Shown here: piece after piece, positions 49,713-58,376 of the stretch | Layout of the letters: the number at the start of each line of letters is the position of its first letter | Position numbering within the stretch: position 1 is the first letter of the stretch | Source of the DNA: JACIYW01 sp014359745 | Lineage (GTDB): Bacteria > Pseudomonadota > Alphaproteobacteria > Rhodobacterales > Rhodobacteraceae | Length of the DNA stretch: 64,000 nucleotides | Reading direction: 5' to 3' | NCBI GenBank assembly: GCA_050433985.1 | Contig: JBNPWE010000008.1 | Span: forward strand, 1 to 64,000 | The notes under the pieces: model-generated | What the model saw: only the letters and a program-made list of their open reading frames with translations | The model's database searches: none | What the model was told of the DNA's origin: nothing | Position numbers and translations under genes: made by a program

Positions 49713-50951
49713 ATGAAAAAACTTACCAAGGCGTTAGCCGTCTTTTCTTTGATGGGCGGCTTGATATCCGGAAATCAGGCTCTTGCCGAGCCATTCAAGG
49801 TTGGCATATGTTACGACCTTAGCAAGGCTTATACATTTGCCACGCCGCAAGTGGCTCAGGCGGCGCAGGATCTTGCCAAGATGATAAACATGGATGGCGG
49901 GATCGGCGGCGAGCCGGTTGAGGTCATCGTGCGCGACCACGGCAACGAACCCCAGCGCGGCATCGAGTGCTATTCCAAGCTTAGCCGCGAGGGCGTTTTT
50001 GTCTTCGATACATTTTCCACGCCGGTATCCTTGGCGATCCTGCCCCGCGCGATGGAAGACAAGCGTATTCTGATGCAGTCGCTGGTTGGTCGCGGCGACG
50101 CGGTGGATGGCGCGGTTTTCGAATGGGTCTATCCCGTCGGCCCGACCTATTGGGGGCAGGCGGCCAACGACATCGCCTACATCAAGCAGGTTCACGGCGG
50201 CGATTTGAAAGATGTCAAGGTCGGCTTTATCTATTTGGATTATCCGTTCGGGCAGGAGCCGATCGGGATTCTCAAGACGCTGTCCGAGAAGGAGGGTTTC
50301 GAGCTTCTGCTCTATCCTGTGCCGCTGCCTGGTAACGATCAGGCAGGCGTGTGGTCCAAGGTGCGCCGCGACAAGCCCGATCATATGATCTCGTGGTTGC
50401 TGGGTGGCGCCCATGTCGTGGCATCGAAAGAGATGAAACGAAATGGCATCCCCATGGACAAATATATTTCGGTCAACTGGCTGAACGAAGTGGATATCGC
50501 CAATATCGGTGCCGAGGAGGCCATCGGCCTCAAGCGCGGCACGAATGTCGTGGGCGGTCTGGACGTGCCGTTGCGTATGGAAATCATCAAAGAACTCTAT
50601 GACAAGGGGCAGGGCTCGGGTCCGCTGGAAAAGACGCAGGACGTTTTCTACAACACCGGGTTGGCGGTGCATTCCATCATCTTCGAGGCCGCCCGCAAGG
50701 CCGCAGAACGCGAAGGTATGCCAATAACGCCCCAGTCCTACAAGGCGGCGCTGGAATCGCTCCAAGGGTATGACGCGGACGGTCTGATGGCGCCAATCAC
50801 GGTGACAGCAGAAGATCACGGCGGCGGCGGCAAGACGCGCATCGAGATGTGGGATGGCAAGACCTGGGTTCCACAGACCGACTGGATCGCGGCGTACAGC
50901 GATGTCGTGTGGGACGTGGTCAAGGAAAGTTCCGCGAAATACGGGCAATGA
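49713..50951 (+). CDS. ABC transporter substrate-binding protein 1 of 4 (operon B)
   Basis: A 412-residue periplasmic binding protein with a signal peptide ending at Ala25 (ALA before Glu26). The mature N-terminus has CYDLSKAYTFATPQ, and a second cysteine is in RGIECYSKL; both cysteines are kept in all four paralogues and could form a disulphide. The type I binding fold has a conserved C-terminal HGGGGKTR-x-E-x-WDGKTWV block. It is the most divergent of the four (RMEIIKEL where the others have a DTYYANGKGSG helix). It probably delivers ligand to the LivHMGF complex just upstream. Confidence 0.88.
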   Translation: MKKLTKALAVFSLMGGLISGNQALAEPFKVGICYDLSKAYTFATPQVAQAAQDLAKMINMDGGIGGEPVEVIVRDHGNEPQRGIECYSKLSREGVFVFDTFSTPVSLAILPRAMEDKRILMQSLVGRGDAVDGAVFEWVYPVGPTYWGQAANDIAYIKQVHGGDLKDVKVGFIYLDYPFGQEPIGILKTLSEKEGFELLLYPVPLPGNDQAGVWSKVRRDKPDHMISWLLGGAHVVASKEMKRNGIPMDKYISVNWLNEVDIANIGAEEAIGLKRGTNVVGGLDVPLRMEIIKELYDKGQGSGPLEKTQDVFYNTGLAVHSIIFEAARKAAEREGMPITPQSYKAALESLQGYDADGLMAPITVTAEDHGGGGKTRIEMWDGKTWVPQTDWIAAYSDVVWDVVKESSAKYGQ

Positions 50952-50972
50952 TCGCAGAAGATACTGTGTTAC

Positions 50973-51011
50973 GCAGGGCGATCCGTCAGAGTAATGATCA
51001 GGACGCCCTGC
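50973..51011 (+). other. Intercistronic hairpin after binding protein 1
   Basis: GCAGGGCG (50973-50980) pairs with CGCCCTGC (51004-51011) across a 23-nt loop. It is weaker than the hairpins after the next three genes but occupies the same position. Confidence 0.5.
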
Positions 51012-51036
51012 ACTTAATCAACCGGAGAAGAAGTTA

Positions 51037-52284
51037 ATGAAAACCAAACTGAACATCAAGGTGGCGGCCCTTGCTGCTGCGTTGGCAACCAGCGCGGCGG
51101 TAACGTCCGCGCAGGCCGAAGAACCGATCCGCTTCGGCCTCTGCTTTGACCTCAGCAAATCATACACATTCGTGACGCCCCAGGTAGCTCAGGCTGCTCA
51201 GGATCTTGCGATGTACACCAACGAAAACGGCGGCATCGAGGGCCATCCGGTTGAAATCATCGTCCGCGATCATGGCAACGAACCGCAGCGCGGCGTTGAA
51301 TGCTATGAGCAGCTCAAGCGTGAAGGTGTGTTCATCTTCAATTTCCTGTCCACGCCGGTAAGCAACGCGGTTCTGCCGCGTGCCATGAAAGATGGCAATA
51401 TGCTGATGCAGTCCTTCGTGGGCCGTGGCGACGCGGTTGACGGCGGTGTTTTCAATTGGGTGTTCCCTGTTGGTCCGACCTACTGGCAGCAGGCGTCAAA
51501 CGATGTCGCCTTCATCAAAGGCCAATTGGGCGGCGATCTCAGCAAGGCCAAGATCGGTTTCATCTATCTCGATTATCCTTTTGGACAGGAGCCGATCGAA
51601 ATTCTGAAGACCCTTTCCGAGAAAGAAGGCTTCGCGCTTGAACTTTACCCGGTTGCGCTGCCTGGTTCGGACCAGTCCGGCGCATGGAGCAAGATCCGCC
51701 GCGACAAGCCGGACTATGTGATCAGCTGGCTTCTGGCCGGTGGGCACGTGGTTGCCTCCAAGGAAATGCGCCGCAACCGCTTTCCGATCGACCGCTACCT
51801 GACATCGAACTGGATGAACGAGGTCGACATCGTCAACATCGGCGCGGAAGAGGCCAAGGGGATCCTGCGTGGGACCAATGTCGCCGGTGGCCAGGATGTG
51901 CCGATTATCAAGACCATGCTGGATACCTACTATGCCAATGGCAAGGGCAGCGGCCCCGAAAGCTTGGTTCGCGACGTGTACTACAACACCGGAATGGCGA
52001 TCTATTCGACCGGGTTTGAAGCCGCGCGGCTGGCGATCAAGGAGAAGGGCTGGCCGCTGACGCCCGAGACCATGAAGGCAGGCTATGAGTCGCTTTCCGG
52101 ATACGATGCCAATGGCCTGATGGCCCCCGTCACCGTGACACCCGAAGATCACGGCGGCGGCGGCAAGACCCGCGTCGAACAGTGGGATGGCAAAACCTGG
52201 GTTGCGTTGACCGATTGGAGCGCCGACTACACCGATGTGGTGTGGGATGTGGTCAAGGAAAGTTCCTCGAAATACGAGCAGTGA
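51037..52284 (+). CDS. ABC transporter substrate-binding protein 2 of 4 (operon B)
   Basis: A 415-residue paralogue of its neighbours. The signal peptide ends at Ala27 (AQA before Glu28). CFDLSKSYTF, RGVECYEQL, the YLDYPFGQEPIE strand and the C-terminal HGGGGKTRVEQWDG are all conserved. It is closest to binding protein 3 by eye. CCGGAGAAGAAGTTA precedes ATG 51037. The start-to-start distance to protein 3 is exactly 1340 bp. All residues of the likely ligand pocket cannot be mapped without a structure, but the copies differ in the hinge segments around residues 150 and 300. Confidence 0.88.
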   Translation: MKTKLNIKVAALAAALATSAAVTSAQAEEPIRFGLCFDLSKSYTFVTPQVAQAAQDLAMYTNENGGIEGHPVEIIVRDHGNEPQRGVECYEQLKREGVFIFNFLSTPVSNAVLPRAMKDGNMLMQSFVGRGDAVDGGVFNWVFPVGPTYWQQASNDVAFIKGQLGGDLSKAKIGFIYLDYPFGQEPIEILKTLSEKEGFALELYPVALPGSDQSGAWSKIRRDKPDYVISWLLAGGHVVASKEMRRNRFPIDRYLTSNWMNEVDIVNIGAEEAKGILRGTNVAGGQDVPIIKTMLDTYYANGKGSGPESLVRDVYYNTGMAIYSTGFEAARLAIKEKGWPLTPETMKAGYESLSGYDANGLMAPVTVTPEDHGGGGKTRVEQWDGKTWVALTDWSADYTDVVWDVVKESSSKYEQ

Positions 52285-52298
52285 CGGTATGGTTCCAG

Positions 52299-52330
52299 CA
52301 GGCGCAGTGCAATGAGGGGCACTGCGCCTG
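52299..52330 (+). other. Intercistronic hairpin after binding protein 2
   Basis: CAGGCGCAGTGC (52299-52310) and GCACTGCGCCTG (52319-52330) form a perfect 12-bp stem with an 8-nt loop, followed by AAAAACAAGAAAA on the plus strand rather than a T run. It is therefore not a rho-independent terminator of the plus-strand operon. Confidence 0.8.
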
Positions 52331-52376
52331 AAAAACAAGAAAATGCCCCGCACTCAATCTGTAGGGAGGAAGAGAA

Positions 52377-53624
52377 ATGCAAATCAAACAGCACTTCAAG
52401 GCGGTGGCCTTTGCTGCCGCGTTGACGACTATCGCGGCGGTCGCATCCGCACAGGATAAGGAGCCGATTCGCTTCGGCCTCTGCTTTGACATTAGCAAGT
52501 CCTATACGTTCATCTCGCCCCAGGTAGCTCAGGCTGCTAAAGATCTCGCGATGTACACCAACGATAACGGTGGCATCGAGGGTCATCCGGTCGAGATAGT
52601 CTTGCGCGATCACGGCAATGAGCCGCAGCGCGGCGTGGAATGTTATGAGCAGCTCAAGCGTGAAGGGGTGTTTAACTTCTACTTCCTGTCCACGCCGGTC
52701 ACGAACGCGGTTCTCCCGCGTGCGATGAAAGACGGCAAAATCCTGATGCAAAACTTTGCCGGTCGCGGCGACGCCGTGGATGGCGAGGTATTCGAATGGG
52801 TTTTCCCTGTTGGTCCGACCTACTGGCAGCAGGCGTCGAACGATGTCGCCTTCATCAAAGGCCAATTGGGCGGCGATCTCAGCGACGCCAAGATCGGCTT
52901 CATCTATCTCGATTATCCGTTCGGTCAGGAGCCAATCGAAATTCTGAAGACCCTGTCTGAAAAGGAAGGCTTCGAGCTTGAACTTTACCCCGTTCCGCTG
53001 CCCGGGACTGACCAGTCTGGTGCCTGGAGCAGAATTCGCCGGGATCAGCCGGACTATGTGATCAGCTGGCTTCTGGCCGGTGGGCACGTTGTCGCGTCCA
53101 GGGAAATGCGCCGTAACCAGTTCCCGATCGACCGCTACCTGACATCGAACTGGCTGAACGAGGTCGATATCGTCAACATCGGAACAGACGAGGCCAAGGG
53201 CATCCTGCGCGGCACCAACGTGGCCGGTGGCCAAGACATCCCGATCGTCAAGGCGATTCTGGACACCTACTACGCCAATGGCAAGGGCAGCGGCCAAGAA
53301 AGCTCGGTTCGCGATGTTTATTACAACACCGGACTGGCGATCTATTCGGTTGGGTTTGAAGCCGCGCGCCTGGCGGTCAAGGAGCACGGCTGGCCGCTGA
53401 CGCCGGAGACCATGAAGGCGGGCTTTGAGTCGCTTGTCGCTTATGATGCCAATGGCCTGATGGCCCCCGTGACCGTGACGCCCCAGGATCACGGCGGCGG
53501 CGGTAAGACCCGCGTCGAACAGTGGAACGGCGAGACTTGGGTTCCGCTGACAGACTGGAGCGCCGACTACCTCGATGTGGTGTGGGAAGTGATCAAGGAA
53601 AGTTCGTCGAAATACGAGCAGTGA
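52377..53624 (+). CDS. ABC transporter substrate-binding protein 3 of 4 (operon B)
   Basis: A 415-residue binding protein with a signal peptide ending at Ala25 (ASA before Gln26). The mature start is QDKEPIRFGLCFDISKSYTF, with ISK in place of the LSK of the other copies. The usual paired cysteines, YLDYPFGQEP and the HGGGGKTR block are conserved. A strong AGGGAGGAAGAGAA ribosome-binding site precedes ATG 52377. It is most similar to copy 2, with substitutions such as MQNFAGRGDAV (MQSFVGRGDAV in copy 2) near the domain interface that may tune ligand choice. Confidence 0.88.
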   Translation: MQIKQHFKAVAFAAALTTIAAVASAQDKEPIRFGLCFDISKSYTFISPQVAQAAKDLAMYTNDNGGIEGHPVEIVLRDHGNEPQRGVECYEQLKREGVFNFYFLSTPVTNAVLPRAMKDGKILMQNFAGRGDAVDGEVFEWVFPVGPTYWQQASNDVAFIKGQLGGDLSDAKIGFIYLDYPFGQEPIEILKTLSEKEGFELELYPVPLPGTDQSGAWSRIRRDQPDYVISWLLAGGHVVASREMRRNQFPIDRYLTSNWLNEVDIVNIGTDEAKGILRGTNVAGGQDIPIVKAILDTYYANGKGSGQESSVRDVYYNTGLAIYSVGFEAARLAVKEHGWPLTPETMKAGFESLVAYDANGLMAPVTVTPQDHGGGGKTRVEQWNGETWVPLTDWSADYLDVVWEVIKESSSKYEQ

Positions 53625-53638
53625 CGGTATGGTTCCAG

Positions 53639-53670
53639 CAGGCGCAGTGCAATGAGGGGCACTGCGCCTG
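53639..53670 (+). other. Intercistronic hairpin after binding protein 3
   Basis: The same perfect 12-bp stem as after copy 2: CAGGCGCAGTGC (53639-53650) with GCACTGCGCCTG (53659-53670) and an identical 8-nt loop. Confidence 0.8.
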
Positions 53671-53716
53671 AAAAACAAGAAAATGCCCCGCACTCAATCC
53701 ATAGGGAGGAAGAGAA

Positions 53717-54967
53717 ATGCAAATCAAACAGCACTTCAAGGCGGTGGCCCTTGTCGCCGCGTTGACGACCAGCGCGGCGGTCGCATCCGCACAGGACAAG
53801 GAGCCGATCCGGTTCGGCTTCTGCTTCGACCTGAGCAAGTCCTATACCTTCATCACACCCCAATTGGCACAGGGTGCTCAGGATCTCGCGATGTATGTCA
53901 ACGATAACGGCGGCATCGAGGGCCATCCGGTCGAAGTCATCGTCCGCGATCACGGCAACGAACCGCAGCGCGGCGTAGAATGCTATGAGCAACTTAAGCG
54001 TGAGGGGGTGTTCGCCTACTATTTCGCATCCACGCCGGTCACCAACGCCGCCTTGCCGCGCCTCATGAAAGACGGCAATATTCTGATGCAATCTTTCGTC
54101 GGACGCGGTGACGCGGTTGACGGCGAAGTTTTCGAATGGGTCTTCCCGATCGGGCCGACCTACTGGCAGCAGTCGGCAAACGATGTCGCCTTCATCAAGG
54201 ATCAGATGGGCGGCGATCTCAGCAACGCCAAGATCGGATTTCTCTATCTCGATTATCCGTTCGGGCAGGAGCCGATCGAGGTTCTGAAGGTTCTGTCCGA
54301 GAAAGAAGGCTTCGATCTTCAACTCTACCCCGTGCCGCTGCCGGGGACAGATCAGTCCGGCGCCTGGAGCAAGATCCGCCGCGACAAGCCGGATTATGTG
54401 ATCAGTTGGATGTGGGCGGGTGCGCATGTGGTCGCATCCAAGGAAATGCGGCGTAACCGCTTCCCGACGGATCGCTACCTGTCGGTGAACTGGCTCAACG
54501 AGGTCGATCTCCGCAATATCGGCGCGGAAGAGGCCAAGGGCATCCTGCGCGGGACCAATGTGGCCGGCGGGCAGGACATCCCGATCATCCGGACGCTGCT
54601 GGACACCTACTATGCCAATGGCAAGGGTAGCGGGCCGAAAATCCTCACTCAGGACGTGTACTACAATATGGGTGTCGCGCTCCAGGCGGCGGCACATGAG
54701 GCGGCGCGTCTGGGGATTCAGCAGTCCGGGTCGCCGCTGACGCCCGAGAGCATGAAGGCGGGCTATGAATCGCTCGTTGATTTCGATGCCAATGGTCTGA
54801 TGGCTCCCATCACCATCACACCCCAGGATCACGGCGGTGGCGGCAAGACCCGTGTCGAACAGTGGGACGGCGAAAAATGGGTTCCGCTGACAGACTGGAG
54901 CGCCGACTACCTCGATCTTGTGTGGGACGTGATCAAGGAAAGCTCGGCGAAGTTCACCATCGAATGA
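53717..54967 (+). CDS. ABC transporter substrate-binding protein 4 of 4 (operon B)
   Basis: A 416-residue binding protein whose first 11 residues match copy 3 exactly and whose signal peptide also ends at Ala25. It has diverged in the region around 75-90 (AYYFASTPV) and after residue 310 (MGVALQAAAHEAARLGIQQSG), both candidate ligand-contact areas, while keeping the two cysteines and the C-terminal HGGGGKTRVEQWDG. The unusual C-terminus AKFTIE replaces the KYEQ of copies 2 and 3. A 10-bp hairpin follows, then two enoyl-CoA hydratase genes. Confidence 0.88.
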   Translation: MQIKQHFKAVALVAALTTSAAVASAQDKEPIRFGFCFDLSKSYTFITPQLAQGAQDLAMYVNDNGGIEGHPVEVIVRDHGNEPQRGVECYEQLKREGVFAYYFASTPVTNAALPRLMKDGNILMQSFVGRGDAVDGEVFEWVFPIGPTYWQQSANDVAFIKDQMGGDLSNAKIGFLYLDYPFGQEPIEVLKVLSEKEGFDLQLYPVPLPGTDQSGAWSKIRRDKPDYVISWMWAGAHVVASKEMRRNRFPTDRYLSVNWLNEVDLRNIGAEEAKGILRGTNVAGGQDIPIIRTLLDTYYANGKGSGPKILTQDVYYNMGVALQAAAHEAARLGIQQSGSPLTPESMKAGYESLVDFDANGLMAPITITPQDHGGGGKTRVEQWDGEKWVPLTDWSADYLDLVWDVIKESSAKFTIE

Positions 54968-54974
54968 GTGTAAA

Positions 54975-55004
54975 CTCCCCCGCGGCGGTCTGGTCGCGGG
55001 GGAG
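54975..55004 (+). other. Intercistronic hairpin after binding protein 4
   Basis: CTCCCCCGCG (54975-54984) and CGCGGGGGAG (54995-55004) form a perfect 10-bp stem with a 10-nt loop. No T run follows, so the operon can continue into the hydratase genes with reduced read-through. Confidence 0.75.
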
Positions 55005-55054
55005 CCCGAAAGGCGTAAAAGCCGAAAGATTTAAGACCAGAAGAGGCATGGCAA

Positions 55055-55831
55055 ATGAACCCTATCGACGTGAAGATTGAAGACGGCATCGCAACGGTCT
55101 GCATCAACCGGCCCGAACGCAAGAACGCCCTGTCGGTGGCCGCAACGAACGGCCTGGCCGATGCCTGGGACCGAATCCAAGCCGATGACAGCGTTCGCGT
55201 GGCCATTCTGACCTCGGCCGATTGTGGTGTCTTCAGTGCGGGGATGGACCTGAAGGAGGCTGCCCAGGTCAAGCGCGATGAAGGGGTCGATATCCTGACC
55301 AAGATGCGCGATCCCTTTCACGACACGATGCGCGCCTGCAAGAAACCGATCATTGCGGCGATGACCGGGTCGCTGATGGCGGGCGGCATGATGCTGACGC
55401 TGAACTGCGATCTGCGGGTTGGGCTCAAGGGCACCAAGGTAGGCATCACCGAGGTCAAGATCGGGCGCGGGTCGCCCTGGGCTGCCCCGGCGCTGACCAT
55501 GCTGCCGCAACCGATCCTGATGGAAATTGTCCTGACCGGCGATCTGTTCCCGATCGAGCGGCTCCACGATTACGGGTTCACCAACTATCTTGAAGACACG
55601 CCCGATGCGGTGCGCGCGCGCGCATACGAACTGGCCAGGCGGATCGCCGATCTCGCGCCACTGTCTGTGGTGGCGGCCAAAGGCAGCGTTCGCGCGACCA
55701 TGGATCTGGGCTGCGCGGACGGTCTGGAGGAGGGTAAGCGCCTGCACGAAGTCGTATACGCCAGCAATGACGCGATCGAAGGCCCCAGAGCTTTTGCCGA
55801 AAAACGCGCACCCGTCTGGACCGGGACGTGA
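55055..55831 (+). CDS. Enoyl-CoA hydratase/isomerase (crotonase) family protein, CaiD-like
   Basis: A 258-residue crotonase-fold protein. Oxyanion-hole segments are VFSAGMDLKE near 65 and GSLMAGGMML near 107. A glutamate in ITEVKIGRGSPWAA near residue 132 lies at the position typical of the carnitinyl-CoA-dehydratase-like subgroup. It follows binding protein 4 by 87 bp and precedes another crotonase by 11 bp, within operon B. Hydration of the enoyl-CoA derived from the imported acid is the simplest role. The ribosome-binding site is AGAAGAGGCA. Confidence 0.86.
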   Translation: MNPIDVKIEDGIATVCINRPERKNALSVAATNGLADAWDRIQADDSVRVAILTSADCGVFSAGMDLKEAAQVKRDEGVDILTKMRDPFHDTMRACKKPIIAAMTGSLMAGGMMLTLNCDLRVGLKGTKVGITEVKIGRGSPWAAPALTMLPQPILMEIVLTGDLFPIERLHDYGFTNYLEDTPDAVRARAYELARRIADLAPLSVVAAKGSVRATMDLGCADGLEEGKRLHEVVYASNDAIEGPRAFAEKRAPVWTGT

Positions 55832-55842
55832 AGGAGACTGGA

Positions 55843-56625
55843 ATGACCGAACTTATTCGCCTGGACAGGGATGGCCCCGTCGGTATCCTGCGATTTCTCC
55901 AGCCCGAGAAACGCAACCCTTACAGCATCGCGTTCGTCGATGCTCTCGTGACATGCCTGCGCGATGCTGATCGGGACGATGCGATCCGTGCGGTGATCAT
56001 GACCGGTGGCGACCATTTCAGCAGCGGCGGGGATCTGGTCGGCTTTCAGACCGAGGTCGCCAAGGGGGCCAGGGCCACATCCGAAATGGTCGACAAGGTT
56101 CATGATGGTGGACGCGCGGCCTATCTCTTTCGCAAACCTCTGATTTCGGCGGTCTGCGGTGTGGCCTATGGTGCTGGTCTGAGCCTGGCGCTGTCGGCCG
56201 ATATCATCGTGGCCGCCGAAGATGCCCGGCTGTGCGAGGTATTTGCCCGTGTCGGCGGGTGTCCTGACACCGGGTCGAGCTGGCTTCTTCAGCAACGCGC
56301 CGGCGCGGGGGTGGCACGGATGCTTGTGCTCACAGGCCACGAGATTGACGGGCGCACCGCGAAGGATCTGCGCGTCGTGGAAGAGTGTGTTCCGGCCACA
56401 CAGGTCGAGGAGCGTGCGCTTGAGATCGCGCGCGCGATTGCCATTCATCCGATGTTTGGCATACAAACGGCCAAGCGGGTTATGCGCGCCTCGGCGGAAT
56501 GCAGCTATCTTGAAGCATTGGACGTAGAGCGCGATGCCCAAAGCGTTCTGCTGTGCGCGCATGACTTTCCCGAGGCCATGAAAGCCTTTTCGGAGAAACG
56601 AAAACCCGAATTCAAAGACCGATAA
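55843..56625 (+). CDS. Enoyl-CoA hydratase/isomerase (crotonase) family protein
   Basis: A 260-residue crotonase-fold protein with HFSSGGDLVGF near residue 57 and GVAYGAGLSLALSAD near 104. CEVFARVGGCPDTGSSW near 132 replaces the usual double-glutamate segment: only one glutamate is present and GCPDTGSS follows, as in isomerase-like members. It may therefore isomerise a double bond rather than hydrate it, complementing the preceding hydratase. ATG 55843 has AAGGAGACTGGA upstream. It is followed after 40 bp by etfB. Confidence 0.86.
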   Translation: MTELIRLDRDGPVGILRFLQPEKRNPYSIAFVDALVTCLRDADRDDAIRAVIMTGGDHFSSGGDLVGFQTEVAKGARATSEMVDKVHDGGRAAYLFRKPLISAVCGVAYGAGLSLALSADIIVAAEDARLCEVFARVGGCPDTGSSWLLQQRAGAGVARMLVLTGHEIDGRTAKDLRVVEECVPATQVEERALEIARAIAIHPMFGIQTAKRVMRASAECSYLEALDVERDAQSVLLCAHDFPEAMKAFSEKRKPEFKDR

Positions 56626-56665
56626 GCCGGTCGAAACCATACCGAAGTACTCAAGGAGACCGTAG

Positions 56666-57424
56666 ATGAAGGTGCTTGTGCCCGTCAAACGCGTGATCGA
56701 TTACAACGTGAAGGTTCGCGTCAAAGCGGATGGAAGCGGTGTCGATCTCGCCAATGTGAAGATGTCGATGAACCCGTTCGACGAGATCGCCGTCGAAGAG
56801 GCGATCCGCCTCAAAGAGGCCGGCAAGGCCGACGAGGTTGTCGTCGTGTCGATCGGCGTCAAGCAGGCGCAGGAAACCCTGCGCACCGCGCTCGCCATGG
56901 GGGCCGACCGTGCCATCCTGGTGGTGGCCGCCGCTGATGTGCACACCGATATAGAGCCGCTCGCCGTGGCCAAGATTCTCGCCAAGGTGGTTGAGGAAGA
57001 ACAGCCGGGCCTGGTAATCGCCGGCAAGCAGGCGATCGACAATGACATGAATGCGACCGGGCAGATGCTTTCCGCGCTGCTGGGCTGGTCGCAAGCTACC
57101 TTTGCTTCGGAGCTTGACATCGACGGCGACAAGGCCGTTGTCACCCGCGAAGTGGACGGCGGGTTGCAGACCATCCGCGTTTCGATGCCAACCATCGTCA
57201 CCGTCGATCTGCGCCTGAACGAGCCGCGCTATGCCTCGCTGCCAAATATCATGAAAGCGAAGAAAAAGCCGCTGGATGAGAAAACCCCCGCCGATTACGG
57301 CGTGGATGTCGCGCCCCGCCTCGAAATCGTCTCGACGAGCGAGCCGGAGTCACGCAAGGCTGGCGAAATCGTGGGCTCGGTTGACGAACTTGTGGCGAAA
57401 CTTAAACAAGCGGGGGCTATATAA
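56666..57424 (+). CDS. etfB: Electron transfer flavoprotein beta subunit
   Basis: A 252-residue ETF beta subunit. It shows KVLVPVKRVIDYNVKV at the N-terminus, SMNPFDEIAVEEAIRLKE near 33, the AMGADRAILV AMP-binding strand and the LPNIMKAKKKPL loop (recognition loop for acyl-CoA dehydrogenases) near 192. With EtfA it carries electrons from ACADs to the quinone pool through ETF-QO. AAGGAGACCGTAG precedes the ATG. Its presence in operon B makes this a dedicated or additional ETF pair for the local acyl-CoA dehydrogenases. It may instead be the organism's only ETF; that cannot be judged here. Confidence 0.95.
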   Translation: MKVLVPVKRVIDYNVKVRVKADGSGVDLANVKMSMNPFDEIAVEEAIRLKEAGKADEVVVVSIGVKQAQETLRTALAMGADRAILVVAAADVHTDIEPLAVAKILAKVVEEEQPGLVIAGKQAIDNDMNATGQMLSALLGWSQATFASELDIDGDKAVVTREVDGGLQTIRVSMPTIVTVDLRLNEPRYASLPNIMKAKKKPLDEKTPADYGVDVAPRLEIVSTSEPESRKAGEIVGSVDELVAKLKQAGAI

Positions 57425-58350
57425 TGGCTGTTCTTCTTCTCGCAGAGATCAACAATGGCGAATTGGCGTTCGACGCCACCGCCAAGGCTGTCACCGCCGC
57501 CCGGTCCCTGGGCGACATTACCATTCTGGCCGCAGGCGCCTCGGCAGCTGCCGCTGGTGAAGCCGCTGCCAAGATAGAAGGCGTTAAACGCGTTCTGGTC
57601 GCCGAAGACCCGGCTTTGGGTCATCGCCTGGCAGAAGCGACTGCCGCGACAATTGTGTCGCTGGCCGGGGATTATGACCATATCGTTGCACCGGCCACCA
57701 CCGACGCCAAGAACGTGATGCCCCGTGTGGCCGCGCTTCTTGATGTCATGGTCATCTCGGACGTCTCGGATGTCGTTGACGCCAACACGTTTCAGCGCCC
57801 GGTCTATGCCGGCAACGCGATCCAGACCGTCAGATCCAGCGACGCCAAAAAGGTCATCACCATCCGCACCTCGACCTTTGATGCCGCCGGGACCGGCGGT
57901 TCGGCCACGGTCGAAACCGTGTCGGCCGCCGCCGATCCGGGGCTCAGCACCTGGGTCGAAGACAAGGTTGCCAAAAGCGACCGTCCGGAACTCACCTCGG
58001 CTGGCGTCGTCGTATCGGGTGGGCGTGGTGTCGGTTCGGAAGCGGATTTCGCCCTGATCGAAAAACTGGCCGACAAGCTGGGCGCCGCCGTCGGCGCATC
58101 CCGTGCCGCCGTCGATTCTGGCTTTGCCCCGAACGATTGGCAGGTCGGCCAGACCGGCAAGGTGGTTGCCCCCGCTCTCTATGTTGCCGTCGGCATCTCG
58201 GGCGCGATTCAGCACCTGGCAGGCATGAAGGACAGCAAGATCATCGTCGCCATCAACAAGGACGAAGAGGCACCGATTTTTCAGGTCGCCGATTACGGGC
58301 TGGTTGCCGATCTGTTCCAGGCCGTGCCAGAGCTGATCGAGAAGCTCTAG
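57424..58350 (+). CDS. etfA: Electron transfer flavoprotein alpha subunit
   Basis: A 308-residue ETF alpha subunit. The N-terminal domain carries LGHRLAEATAATIVSLAG, and the C-terminal FAD domain carries LTSAGVVVSGGRGVGSEADF and YVAVGISGAIQHLAGMKDSK, then INKDEEAPIFQVADYGLVADL. The start ATG shares one base with the etfB stop (TAATG), so the subunits are translationally coupled. It is the last gene of operon B and is followed by a strong terminator at 58377. Confidence 0.95.
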   Translation: MAVLLLAEINNGELAFDATAKAVTAARSLGDITILAAGASAAAAGEAAAKIEGVKRVLVAEDPALGHRLAEATAATIVSLAGDYDHIVAPATTDAKNVMPRVAALLDVMVISDVSDVVDANTFQRPVYAGNAIQTVRSSDAKKVITIRTSTFDAAGTGGSATVETVSAAADPGLSTWVEDKVAKSDRPELTSAGVVVSGGRGVGSEADFALIEKLADKLGAAVGASRAAVDSGFAPNDWQVGQTGKVVAPALYVAVGISGAIQHLAGMKDSKIIVAINKDEEAPIFQVADYGLVADLFQAVPELIEKL

Positions 58351-58376
58351 GTCTCGAAACAGCGTGAACCTGCGAC

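Larger units (their letters stand above)
51037..54967 (+). repeat. Tandem array of duplicated binding-protein units (1340-bp period)
   Basis: Binding proteins 2, 3 and 4 start at 51037, 52377 and 53717, an exact 1340-bp period. The 92-bp spacers after copies 2 and 3 (52285-52376 and 53625-53716) differ at only two adjacent bases (52360-52361 against 53700-53701), and the first 11 codons of copies 3 and 4 are identical. The coding parts have diverged more than the spacers. This indicates tandem duplication, possibly with later gene conversion across the spacers. Confidence 0.9.

Noticed and set aside
52299..52330. Hairpins between binding-protein genes as intrinsic terminators
   Set aside because: No T run follows on the plus strand, and the operon continues with regular spacing to the true terminator at 58377.
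51037..54967. Binding-protein array as a pure assembly artefact
   Set aside because: The coding parts of the copies differ at many sites, including the signal peptides and C-termini, so they are real separate genes; only the two near-identical spacers deserve long-read confirmation.
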